A stretch of DNA of 64,000 nt from Trogon surrucura. Its lineage: Eukaryota; Chordata; Aves; Trogoniformes; Trogonidae. This document shows, piece after piece, positions 34,925 through 47,300 of the stretch. Within the stretch, counting starts at the first letter, position 1, and the number at the start of each line of letters is the position of its first letter. Made by a program: the position numbers and the translations under genes. The notes beneath the pieces were generated by a model. That model was given only the letters and a program-made list of their open reading frames with translations. It was not told the DNA's origin and ran no database searches. The stretch covers positions 149,424,578-149,488,577 of the forward strand of contig CM036617.1 in NCBI GenBank assembly GCA_020746105.1, written 5' to 3'.

Positions 34925-37900
34925 CTGTTAGCAGAGCTCTGAAGCTAGCTTGAACATCCCAAATACCTAAAAAACACAAAGTAGACTTGCCCCATTTTGT
35001 AGATCCCTCCTTGTGGTGCCCCAAGGACTATCATTCTGCCCAAATTCCACAGCACTGTGGCTCTATTACTTCATTCCTCTCTCCTATTCCTCAGTGTCCC
35101 AGGAGCTTACTCATTGCTGCAGGGTCCTTGGAAAGAACTTACTGGTAATGTGGCACAGCCTGTTTGGGGATTTCTGTTCTTTTTAGGATCTTTAATTCAT
35201 TGTAATTTTATCAGAATAGAAGTAAGCATCACACTTCCTTTTGGTACTGTGAAAAGGAAGCTAGAAATGATCACCAATTTATTTTTTTTTAATGGTTGGT
35301 TATTTACAGCTAAAGAGCAACCCAGAGAGAAGCACATTATTTTTCTCTCTAACATCTCAATCTTGTTAAATACCAATGATACCAATCCCTGTGACTTTTA
35401 CATCTGATTAATCCTTCCCAGCAAAGTAAAGCAGCTCATACCACTCACTACCATCTGCACTTGTGGTGAAGGCAAACAAAATAAATTCTGAACAGCCTCT
35501 GTCTGCAGGAGGGGCCATGACAGCAACATCTCATGGGGGGGCTTATGTCCGTTGTGCAAGGAGTGCTCGGCTCATCTGAAAACCTGGCTTGTTCTCCAGA
35601 CCCTTTCCTAGGCACACTCTTTGAAATCTCCTTTCATACATCTCATTGTAGAGAGTGTTTTCAGAAAAATTACAGGTACACACAAGCAAATGTGTCAAAC
35701 TTGAGTTGTGCCCTTGAGCCAGTTTGTTACTGCTTCTTAATGAAGACTATTGGTAAATGTTGGTTTAATTCCATGAAAGCTATCTGAACAACATAGATTA
35801 ACACTGTTAAGCATAGGAGGTAACCCAAATGCAGTTACTGAATTGAAAGAGAATATATGAGATAAATTTGAAGCTAGAATGTGTACCTCCTACATTTTTA
35901 GGGATGTCCCTTATCTGGTGGCTAATGGCCCATCACCCATATCCAATAAGGAGTGGCTAAGCGTTTGATCAGATAAAAAGTATGTTTTCAAGCAATCATT
36001 ATTCAAAGGATCAGACAGTGTGATACTAATGTATGATTTTGTACCAAGAATAAAACATTTTAGATGATATCCCTCAAAAAAATCTATGCTGGAATTTATA
36101 TAGATGAGCAAGGAAGGGTCAAGTGAATTTCACAGAAGGAGATAGAGACCTGTCTGGATTAAATTAAATGGGTTAATATAAAACACAGCAAGGCCAAGAG
36201 TCATGGGTTCAGAATATATAGCCCTAAATGTAAACCTGACATACAGGTTACTTCCCAATTTCACATGGGTCTGTCCTCATCCTGTAAGAGACTAGTACTA
36301 TTTATTCCTAGAAGAGCTTATCTAGTCAGTATTGTTGGCAAGATAGGACATAATATAGAGCAATCAAGTAACTCAGATGTCATTTGTAATTCCTGTAGCT
36401 AATGTAAGAACACACAGGAAATTTCTGTCTGGCCAACCACTCACCTGTACCACTCTCCGAAGTATATCTCATCCAGTTTTCATTAAAGTGCTGGAGTATC
36501 TCCATGTGCTTTTTACACAGAAGCATTCAGGAAGACCAAAGGTCTTTGCCTTACCCTCCAAACTCACCAGTCCTGATGAACTCTAGTAAGCTGTAGCAGG
36601 AAAACCACATTAGAGATGTACTTTAAAGTATTAATGTACCCTGAGTCAGTATGCTTGTACTGACACACTCCTTGCATCATAGAAAGTAGACCTCACCAAA
36701 GCCAAGGCTCTATTGTGAGTGGCTCTGTACCAAACAAGTGCAGGCAGTCTTTGTTCCTGGGAGCATGGAGTTCACGTAGGAGAGAGAAGGCAATACAGAG
36801 AAATTCTTAGAGAGAGATAGGCAGGAAGTTACTGGCAGTAAATGCCAGAAAAAAAACCCCTAACTCTCACTAATCTCAGTCCAAGTCTCATGCACCAGCT
36901 GCACTGCTCCTTTGATTTCAAGTGCCGGCATCATATTTCAAGTGTAGAGTACACCTCTAATAATTTAATCAATATTTGGTTTTAAATTCAACATTAGTTT
37001 TCTTTTCTAGAGCATCACTCAATTTTCTTTAAGCCCTACCAAAATAACTAATTCCTAATCCTTCGTATAGATAACTAGCTCAAAACAAACAGCCATTTGT
37101 AGTACTGACAGCATTATATTTTTAGTGTATTATAAACTTGTAACTGACACCTAGATGTTTCTTAGCACTACATACTCTTAAACCTAGGTGGCAAAAACAT
37201 AAAGCTATTTCTCTATTCCATTTTCTGTGTACATCTCCCACATAATGGTTTCAATGTTTAGCCTTTCAACTGCAGAACATTCAAGACCTGGCACTGGTTT
37301 TGCCCAGATCAAATTTTCATTAGACAACAAAGAAATTCATACAAGCTTCTGAAATTATTTAAAATGATTTTTCTTTCTGATGAGCGGTGCAAAACATTAC
37401 TAACCATCAAAGATAAGTGGAAGGGACCAAGTGCAGATCATGCATCTAAACACCACATAAGTGTAGGACACTTTAGATAGTCATCTATTTATCTTCTAGG
37501 TTTTAGTGTCTTGCCCATATCTGTAGAAACACGACCTTTTTCTGCAAGTAGACCTGGTTTTAAACATCGAGGTCTACCTGATTCAAGTCTTTCACCAAAA
37601 CACCTTTATGTTTTGTTTCAGAAGTGTGGGTATGGATTAATAAGGAATGCCACTGGGATGCTGCTTTACAGATGGTGAGCGGTAGAGCAGGCAGCACTTC
37701 CCTCTGATGGGGAGGAGGCAAACCCTTCATTAAAACATCAGCTTCCCCCAGAAGCTCATACTGCCTGACATGCCTAACCTGTGTGCATATGTCAACACAG
37801 AATGCTTGCTAATGCTGCTGAGGCTGTAAATAAGGGTTTATATACTATGAGGGAGATTAATGAGTAGAGTGCTTCCTTCTCTGCTGGAGGCTGAAGTAGG

Positions 37901-39639
37901 TTCCCTATTAAGATGCAGTATCTGTCACTGTCAATAGAGACATGCTGTGTGGGTGTGAGGGGAGGTTAAGAGGTGTCTCTGAATCTGGTAATTCTTGCTT
38001 TTAAGGGTCTAGCGCAAGGGACTGACACACTTGAGCAACATCAACTTCTTGAAACACGTTTTCTATTAATGGAATAAGTCCAGTAACGTCTGTGGCCAAA
38101 GAGAGGGGAATGCAGAGGAATTGGAGATATTCCCTTTAGAGAAAAGTACAGAGATGTCTTCTTAAAATTAAAATTAAAATTAGAAAAGGCAAAAGAGAAA
38201 GAAACTAGTATCCTGTGCACAGACCATGCAGATTTCAGACAAGTGAAAAGGGAGAGATCTTTCCTTCTCTTAGTTGTTCTCATCATACCTACTGAGAGCT
38301 TTCTCTGTTCTTATGATGAGCTGGATGTCTATATTCCTTACCCATGCTCCCTTACGTCCTTCCCTTTTCAGTTCAGGTAAACAACTATTTTTATTTCCTT
38401 GTATAATACCCATATCTGTAGTATCAGAATAACTTACAGAACTGTGTCATTTGATATCCTCAGAAGGAAAGATTATCAATTTTTACACTTGGGGAAATAA
38501 AACACAAAGAGGTTCAAGATTACACTGTAAATATGAGAGTGAGAGTGAAGAGGGTTCTTAATTCTGAACTCCCAAGTCCTTCAGCATGCCTTCGCTCCTG
38601 GATCTGGAGTAAGAAAAGATTTCCCATATACCCCCCACCTGTGTTTGCAGTGAGGAGTGCTAACGAAGGTGGTCAGCTCACTCAGCCTGGGCTGAGGAAG
38701 ATCTTTCCTAGATTAATAAGGAAGTCTTTCCTATGTGTTTGAACCAAAATTACTTTCTAGATCAGAAACTTGCTTCATACAGCTGAATAATACAGACAAG
38801 TTAAAAATACCTATTCATTTAAAGACAGATGTGTAGCCCACTGGTTGTTCTTAAAACCTCTAAGGAACATATAAGTTTATACAAATCAACATTTCTCTAT
38901 TAATTAGAAGATCAACCTTTTTCCACTAGTTACAAGATTGAATAAAAATAAGGTAGCATAGAGCAATATTATCCATTTTCTCCTAACACATGTCCCTACT
39001 TTACAGGAACTGGAAGAACCTAAGGAACTTACCTAGACAGTATAGCCATTCGTTTGAAAAGAAAAAAGCATAACAAAGTATTACATTAAGATTTTAAGAT
39101 CTGGTTAAGTTCAGCAAAGGCAAACAACTAAAATAGAAAGTGAAAATTTCAAAATGAAGAAATATGGGGAAAAAAATTCAGACCTTAAAGAAAGTAATAT
39201 CAAGATTTGCATGTTACAAATTTATCTCACTTAAGTGTCTGGATATGTAGCCCAAAGTCAATGGGAATTGCAAAGGGCAGCACCTTTGAATAATAGATCA
39301 CTTATTTAGCTCTCAGTTATAGACATAAGGCAAATCCTATTTACTCTACAGGACCAATCTTACTGAACATCAAGTAGTTCTCTTTTTTTTTTTTTTCTTT
39401 TACTTAATAGAATAAGTCTGTCATAAAGTTTCTCAATGAAAATACAACAAAATTTAAAAAGCTGCCAGCAAATCACATGTAACAAGCAGAATTTGGACAC
39501 TCGCTTCAGAACGTTATGCCATGCCACTCACAAAAGGAAAATCAAGGAAAAATTATGATTCTTAATTTATTAACAACGTTGTAATTTTATGTATTAAGTA
39601 TTACATGTAGTGAATATTAAGAGATAAATGTATTATACT
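34925..39639. other. Unique noncoding DNA, no gene seen
   Basis: No gene or recognised transposon. The 116-codon frame at 35057-35407 begins with a hydrophobic stretch but shows no signal-peptide-to-domain organisation or family match, and a minus-strand frame overlaps it. A triplicated AAAATT lies at 38164-38181 and T14 at 39383-39396. The block about 37650-37960 has enhancer-like complexity, which is weak evidence. Confidence 0.55.
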
Positions 39640-40040
39640 ACACAATGCAGTGATGCTTTCCCAGAGATCTTGATAACTTCTCTGAAACTGCTCAAAGAAC
39701 TTCTGGATCCTTTCCCATGCATGGTGCACCCACAGAAGGTGTGCACCAAGGAAGGGAGCGTTAGTGCTCTCAGTTGCTGCAAGCAAGGTTTTAACACACA
39801 GCGGCGCAGCAGTGCCATATTGCACAAAGAGGGACAAGGAGGGCAAAGCAGGTGACCAGACTGGTAGCAAAAATTAATAGAAAGCTGTACTGGAGTGAGG
39901 CATTTAGCCTGTGTGCTCAGCCCGCTCCAAAGGTGGAGAGCATGACAGCTCTGAGGTTGGTGGGAGGGACCACTCTGAGCCAGTGCTTTGCCCCTGGCAC
40001 TACAGGTGCGCAAACCAGCACAGTTCATATCTGGTCTTCA
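39640..40040. other. Unexplained moderately GC-rich patch with overlapping frames
   Basis: Frames of 75 to 131 codons overlap on both strands here (minus 39633-40028 is the longest). The minus-strand product is Cys/Ser/Leu-rich and matches no family I know. Stop-poor sequence on both strands suggests composition rather than coding. It could be an unrecognised transposon remnant. Confidence 0.4.
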
Positions 40041-43000
40041 ATAATGTGAAACAGTCAAAAATCTTTTTGTTGGCAAAACAGAACAAATGAACTTCTTTAA
40101 TTTCACCTTTGCTCCATTCCCAAAGATCTCCCAGTAGTTGGTATAAGTCCTATTCTAGAGGTATGGTGCCCTAAATAATAAGCTATCTATCTCCCTAAAC
40201 TTAATTATTGACTTCTGTTAATAGCTCAGAATGGGAGACTACTCTGATGTAAAAGAAATGCTGCTTTACCTGGATCAAATACAGGACAACATTGTGAAAA
40301 AACAGTCAAAATGAATGATTAAAAAAAAATCATTAAGAATCAAAGGAGACTTCAAATAGAGTGGAATCCTTCTTTTGCTACAAATAATTTTCTCTACAAC
40401 TGATACTTAACAGTTCTTCAGACTGCAGAAATAACTGCCAATATAGGGAGTCACCAAATCTGAATGACACTAAAGGTAATTTTTGGACTGCAATGAATGA
40501 TGTCCATTAAAATGAGAACTATAAATAGAGAAAGATTATGTTTATAGGAAGGTGAACTCTGACGTACCTAATAAGCTAAAGGAAGTCCTGTGGGAAATGA
40601 AAGTTATTAGGAGAGGTAACTAGGGCTGGATTTCAATAGGAAGTTATTATGGAAAGACCAGACAAGTCCTGGGCATTTCATTAACGATGAGGCTGCTGGA
40701 GAAGCAGTATGACACAAAGTGTGTGCTGACTTGTGTCACTAAATTGATAAACTGCTTCATATCAGAATAAGCTTTTTTGGGGAGAAGGGAGATGAAGAGA
40801 CAGAAATAAAACTCCAGATAGAAGATACCAGAGCATATATATAAACCATGTCTTATATAAGCAGATATGATTGGTAAGATAGCTTTTTTTCCTCAAAAGA
40901 GATGATTTGTTTGTGTATCTCTTTGATGATCTGATAAGACTAAAAAACTCGAATAACCTCAGTACCTATTGACCCATGTAAAAATCAGGGGCAGATGCCA
41001 TCAATTCCTGTGCTTTGTTTGTAGAAAGAAGAGAAAAATTCTCCAAAAACATCTTTACAGATTTTTTTTTGATGAACAAGACAGCTACAACAATATAACT
41101 TTAATAGTGGTAATATTTAAAAAAAAAGTGGTTGGAAGATGGCATTTTGTATGTTTGGAGAAAAAAGAAAAAAGCTCAGAAGGGCTCTCACAGTTGCCAA
41201 GCACAAAAATTACAGAAAAAGACTCCATATAAATAAGAGTAACACAGTAACAGACCAAAACGTTGCCGAGTGAAATACAAAGATGCAATTTTGACAGAAG
41301 GAAAGGACAGGGGTTTATACATTAAAACAAATTCTTAGCCCAAAGTTCATCTTTAGCTTACTTTTCGCAGAAACATGAGTGCAGAATTCAATCTGTACGA
41401 CCTGATCTATTAATTTTCACTTCAAAACAAAGACGTATTTTTTACTTAATGAAAGAACTAAAAGAAAAAAAAAAGAAAAATCCTGTAATTCTTTCTCAAA
41501 TACTTTTTTCTTCAAGTTACTATTATATATTTTCCTTCTTAAGACATAGTACTCTTCTATCATTTTAGGTTCTGAGTTCACTGAGAGACAAAAAACAAAT
41601 GGACTTTTTAAAAATGTTATTATCAACCTTTCATTTTATGTAGTTCAGTACTAAAGTCCACATTTTGTAAACTACTCAGGCCTTTCTGGCACAGAAAGCA
41701 AAGCAGCCAATTCATTAGATGAAGGACTGACAACTGCAAAAGATTAATGACATTACTGGTTACTTATTTGACCAACAACTGGGCACCATTTTTTTACATT
41801 TCACCTGAGCAAAATATTCGTTAAAACAGGTGCAAATACTTATGCTGTGCATTAATTTCTGTTTACCTTCTGAGATAGCCCCAGGAAGCAGTGAACACCA
41901 TCAACCTCTGACTCTGTTGAGGGGTCTTGGCCTCTCAACAGTCAGGACCTGGAAGAGCCTTTTTAAGTCTCCTTTTTAGAAATAAATTATATGAAGGATC
42001 ATGAGAATGAAGTGTGGCTATATTAACACAGGTGGAGGCAGTTATTCACACAAGTAGATTCACACAGTACTTTCTGGAGTACTTCCAACAAGTGATACTA
42101 CATAACATGCAAATTGTTTGTGTGCCGAGAGAAGAAAGCAAAATAATGGCCAGAGTTAGGTCTTTGCAACCAAATCCTGACCCCCTTACCTAATCGTTGA
42201 TGCTGTTTTGTCAAGTGGCATTAGGATTTGTCAATAAGTGTGTAAGTGCTCCTTTCTACGACTAGGTAGAGCTGAAAAATACAAAATACAGGAAATACAC
42301 TTTCAGATTTGGGCATTCATGAATCATTGTAGAGCCACTTCTGATAGCAACCCTTGACTCTACATTTCCTGGAAAAAAATTAATAGATTACGTCCTTGGG
42401 GCATAGCACCAAAACGACCCAACTCAGCAAAGATATGTCAGACCTTGCAGTCAATTTAAACTCAAAGTGACAGATCTACAGTAGCAGAACTGAGGTCTTA
42501 GAAAGTGGCTCAGATGATTAATGCCATACAAAAAGGCACTGGGGATTTTAATGACTCAAAATTAAGAAAATAACAATTTGTAATAAGTGACAGGAAAACA
42601 ATACACAACACTCTGGACATGACTAGATTTTTACAAAGTCATTACAAGCATTCTTGGGTTTTGAAGTCAAGATTCTACAGTGAAATGTTTCCATAAAAAA
42701 AGAGTTTTTAAGAATTCTGCATGAGGTCAACTGCCCGTCTGTTCACTGTACTGACAGAAGTGTTGGCACAAAAGAACAGGCCATTTCAACTGGTCTTTTC
42801 CAAATAGGTCCTTGATGATCAGTTTTGAAAGTTTCAAAGGTTGGCAGAAGTCCTCTGCAGCGCTTTCACTGTACTATATCAAAGAGGGAGCGAAGAAAGT
42901 CATGAAAGAAAGTCTTCTGAAAAAATGTGCTGGTCCCTAGAAAGCAAATACATATTTGTTGACAGGGAAAAACAGGGAAAGGAAGAGGTATGAAGGATCT

Positions 43001-43160
43001 GCCACAAAGAGAAAGTAAGTTAAATTCACCACGGCCTCTGATTTTTTTTCCTCTAATCTACCAGTGCCATCAGAACAAGCAAACTAATACAGCAGTCTGA
43101 ACGAACTCCCGTAACATTCTTTTCTGCAACCTTAGCATTACCTAGCTGATTATTCTTCAA

Positions 43161-43202
43161 TACACACACACTCACATACACACACACGCACACACACGCA
43201 CA
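43161..43202. repeat. Imperfect (CA)n microsatellite
   Basis: CA units with interruptions by 'ctcacata' and two 'cg' steps, covering about 42 bases. Confidence 0.9.
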
Positions 43203-43227
43203 GTGCAACAATTTATTTTAATGTAAT

Positions 43228-43242
43228 GCTGCCCCCTTGTGC
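43228..43242 (-). promoter_or_regulatory. Possible CTCF-like motif
   Basis: The minus strand reads GCACAAGGGGGCAGC, which agrees with CCASYAGRKGGCRSY at 13 of 15 positions and contains the full AGGGGGCAGC core. It points against the weaker candidate at 17829. Binding cannot be judged from the motif alone. Confidence 0.35.
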
Positions 43243-44272
43243 TTTTGTATACAAGGAAGTTTTCGTCAATAACCAAGGTTCACAGCAACTAAAGAAAAGC
43301 AAGAAATCAGCCTTTTCCTTAGCTCTGGGATCTGAGCTTTCCTACAGATTTTTCACTTGAGCAGTAATACAATCTTATACAACAATTGGCAGTCTTAGAG
43401 CCTAAGGAAATATGAAACATGTATTAACATAAAAATTAAAGATAGGGGCGAAAGAAAGCGCACCATATGTAAGTCAAAGATGAAAAACGAAGACAAAGCT
43501 CAGTTCAAACAAAGTTCCAATAAGCTACTGAAAGTAAGTGCAAAATTAATGTTTAGATTTCATGCACTAACTTGTAGTATGCCCACATAAAGAAACTGGT
43601 TTTACAGAGGAAGACAAAGAAAAAGTGATAGGACAAAATGAGAATGAGAACTCTACATCTCAAGAGACCAGCCTCCTTTACACTGTGAATCTAGGGCCCA
43701 TCAGCTTTGGTTCACCAACTTTTGGAAGTCCCTGCCATAAAAACCTGTCAAGTGTCCCATGTTAAGGGCACTATAAACTTTTGAGAAGTTCATATGAGAA
43801 AAGTACCTCTTGGCAAACATTTGGCTCAGAGTCAATTACCTATCAACGGCCTTCGTAGTTCCAGTAACTAGGGACTGTCTGGTAAATTTTTCTTCCTTAG
43901 AGATGGTTCCCCACAAGATTGCTAATTGGTTGAGCTATGAGGACTTGGTACCATTCCATACGGCATAGTTCATGGCTGAAGACAAGAACATTCATTCTAG
44001 CAGTTTTCAAGAATACTAAAATTTCAAAATATTTTGTAAGAGAAAGTGAAGCATGTAGGCATGGCACAAAGCCACAGGTGTATAACATCAACCCTAACAG
44101 CCACTTCTTTTGAACTTTAAAGAAGTCCTGCATCCTGAAGCAAATATTTTGTTTGATGACTACTTCCTGCAATTCCATATGAATAATAATAAAGATTATA
44201 ACATACCTTTTGTTTTCAAGCTTTCACAAGGCTTACTGACAACCAGCAAGCCCCATGGTCCCCATGTGTTGT

Positions 44273-44371
44273 CTGATCTAGTTGAGAGGCATCCCTGCCC
44301 ATGACAGGGAAGTTGGGTTAAATCATCTCTAAGGTCCCTTCCAGCCTAGGCCATTCTATGATTCTGTGATC
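44273..44371 (+). mobile_element. CR1 LINE 3' tail, ~100 bp
   Basis: It runs from 'ctgatctagttgagaggcat' through 'gcccatgacaggg' and 'aaggtcccttccagcctagg' to 'ccattctatgattctgtga'. It is the same subfamily as the copies at 13964 and 19090 and closely resembles the tail of the former. No ORF2 codons remain beyond the last few. Confidence 0.93.
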
Positions 44372-47300
44372 TATATATTTGCTCTCTATGTGTGCTGTAT
44401 TCAGGCTACTGGATATATACTTGACCTTAACCAGCCATCTTTCCTTCTGAATTTCACAGCCGAAAAAGTTACTCGTAAACAAAGCAAAAACGTCCTTATT
44501 TGGGTCAAGAAGACAATGACAATTTACAGCAACCTTTAGTAGAAAAAAAAATATGAAAAACAAGTTGAAAATACTTTGTTCTGATAGCTACTAAATGAAA
44601 GAAACATTCACATTTTCAGCTAAAATTGGTTTTACATACCAAATTACTACCTTTGTATTTTAAATATTTGTAATCTTTGACAAAGTCAATGAAAGTCAAG
44701 AAGTCAAACACAAACTTTTGTTTCAATCTGAATGACACCTGCAGTTTGAACTGAAATAATTTGTTTCAGCTTTTCAGAATGTTAACAGAAAACTGAGCAT
44801 TTTTAATTTAGAATTGACCAGAAATAATTTTAAATTGTGCACCTTGGCTTGACCATTGACCTGCGTAAAACCTTACCTAGTTATTCAAGAAGGTCTACCA
44901 TAAATAAGACTTATCTCCAGAATTTCTACTCTTTACCTTGTTTTATTATATCTTATCCTTCTTATTAATTTTTGATATGGAAACTCAGCAGATGTCTTGT
45001 GCAAATCTGAGAGTCTATAGTGTATTATTAGAATGTGTGAAGTAGTAAGAGAAGTGCCATCCTCTGATTTTTCTCCTCTCTCTCATGAACATAAATTTAA
45101 AAGGTAGGTAATTTGAGTATGTTGGCACTCTGTCTGAAGCTATGCTAGTCGCTTTTAAACTGTATGTTCTCACTTCTCAACATATACCTCTCATGTAAAT
45201 TAAATTAACTTGGCCAGAATCACAAGCTGAACGTCATCCTCTGTGACTCTCAGGTGACAAAGAAATGGGCTGTAAAGCAACTGTAAAACCGGTTCGGGGA
45301 TTGTCTGGTTACAAAAAGAGATCGTGTCTTACTGCTGTTGGGAAAGGAAGGAGCCTCAGTGGTAGGTCCTGGGGCAGGAGAGCTTGTGGGCGGCCACCCA
45401 ATACGCTGCCATTCCTGGTGCCAGACCTGGGATCTGGGGAGATGTGGGTAATGGCACTATGCCCACTCATACCTGTGCAAAAAAACTCAGTACAGACAGC
45501 AATCTGACCGACTGTGTCTTATTTTGTCCAGCAGTTGTTTTAATAGTGGTTCTAAAATTGTATCTCTTTCAATTACTTCAGTTTAAAAATAAATTCTATT
45601 ACTTTCAGTGACAATGTGGCTAAAGCCATATGAACTTTTGGCTAGTGACAATCCTTCAGAAAAAGCTCATCAGTCAAGGAAATCTTTTGCTGTATGTTTT
45701 CTAAGCAATACATAACTAGTAATCTTAATATACTCTCATAGCTGTATTTATGGGCCTTGAAGTAAAAATATTAACCTTATTATTCCAGCACTTATACTTT
45801 CTTACAGTTTCTCTAATCGATTTCACTTGAGTCCTCTTCACGAACTATTTTCTAATTTTTTACCCCTTTTGTATTTTCCTCCCTTTCTTCCATCTTTTCT
45901 GCATTTTTGGATCAATTATATTTCCAAATAGACATTACTGTTATCGTAAGTATTAAAAGACTTAATATATAATTCGCTATCTTCTTCTACCATTTCAAAA
46001 GCACATAAACAAAGAAATTATTCACAATATTTACAAACATCTATCTATGTTAGGGGGCCTGAGACCCTTCTGGCAAAAGCAGAAAGAGACCTCTGGGGAA
46101 AACCATAGCAAAAGAAGACTTAGGTTACTTTGGTTTCTGAAGTTGTCTTTGAAATTATGCTACCTATACTAGGATTTTTGTGAAATTAGGCTCCTAATCT
46201 AAAACAAGTAATTTACCAATTTGAGGTCATTATGTGTCAAAGATAGGTTGTATAAATACCCCCCAAATAATTAATAATTGGCATTAGTAAGCACTGTACT
46301 GCCCAATCAAATATTTAACTTTCTATAGTCTGAAAACTACCCCAAAGTTAATTTATTTGTTATAGTATGCTGTGGTAGACCAGGTAGACCAAAGCAAGTT
46401 TTTAGGAAAAAAGTGCTGGCAGCATGAGAAACAATTTAGCCAATCAATTTCTAAACAATTCCTGAATCCATTTGGCACACACTGAATCAAACCAGTCTCT
46501 CATACGAAAAGCAAGGAGACCTACTCCATTTAGAGAAGGGAAACTACTTGACCCACATGTAGAGTTTTGTTTTCACCAAAAGGTCAAGTATAGGATGAAC
46601 ATATTTGTGTGATGACTCAGTCACACTGTAAGAAATTGTTCATTGTTGTAATGGCACTGCTTATGCACCGAGTTTTGTTGCCCAAGTCACTGGCTGACAC
46701 CATTCTTGTACATGACAGCTTGAATGTCTGTGTTAGCTTTGTAGCCAGAAGCGTACAAGATTGGAGACACATCTGGAAATTGGGTTTTATCTCATCTAAG
46801 CCTGGAGTCTTCAGTACTGCTTAGATTTATCTGCGATGAAAGTAAAACCTTTCCTAATTGCTTGTGTATTTCTATTTCCAGTCTTCCTTAAAAAAAAAAA
46901 AGAATCAACGCAGAATAACAGTTTTTAACATCTTTTTCATCTATGAGGATAAAACAATGTTTTGATTAATTCTTACTCAACCTAGTCAATTTAACTCACT
47001 CTTAAAAATAAAAAGTTTTAATAATAATAACAATAAATTGTTTTCTACATTCTATTTGTGAGAGAATACAAGATAAGTGTTGACTGAAAACATATGTGAC
47101 ATATCTCATGAAAAGCCAATAGAAAAAAACCTGAAATATGGTGAAACAGAAAGATTATGACAGAGATATTGAGACTTAATTCTTGAGAACAGACAAAAAT
47201 TTGGGGCTGGGTTTCTGAAAACGTTTTTAGTGGTGAGATCTGATGAACTATAGTGCAGTTGCTCAAGACATGAGTTTTATTGCATGAGTTTCTTAAAACA

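Larger units (their letters stand above)
40041..44272. other. Unique AT-rich noncoding DNA, no gene seen
   Basis: No gene or recognised transposon. Contains a CA microsatellite at 43161-43202 followed closely by a possible CTCF-like motif. Frames at 40969-41626 are Lys/Phe-rich and due to AT composition. Confidence 0.6.

Noticed and set aside
36781..36830. 'aatacagagaaattcttag' as a U6 snRNA pseudogene
   Set aside because: Only a few bases resemble the U6 core; the start and the rest of U6 are absent.
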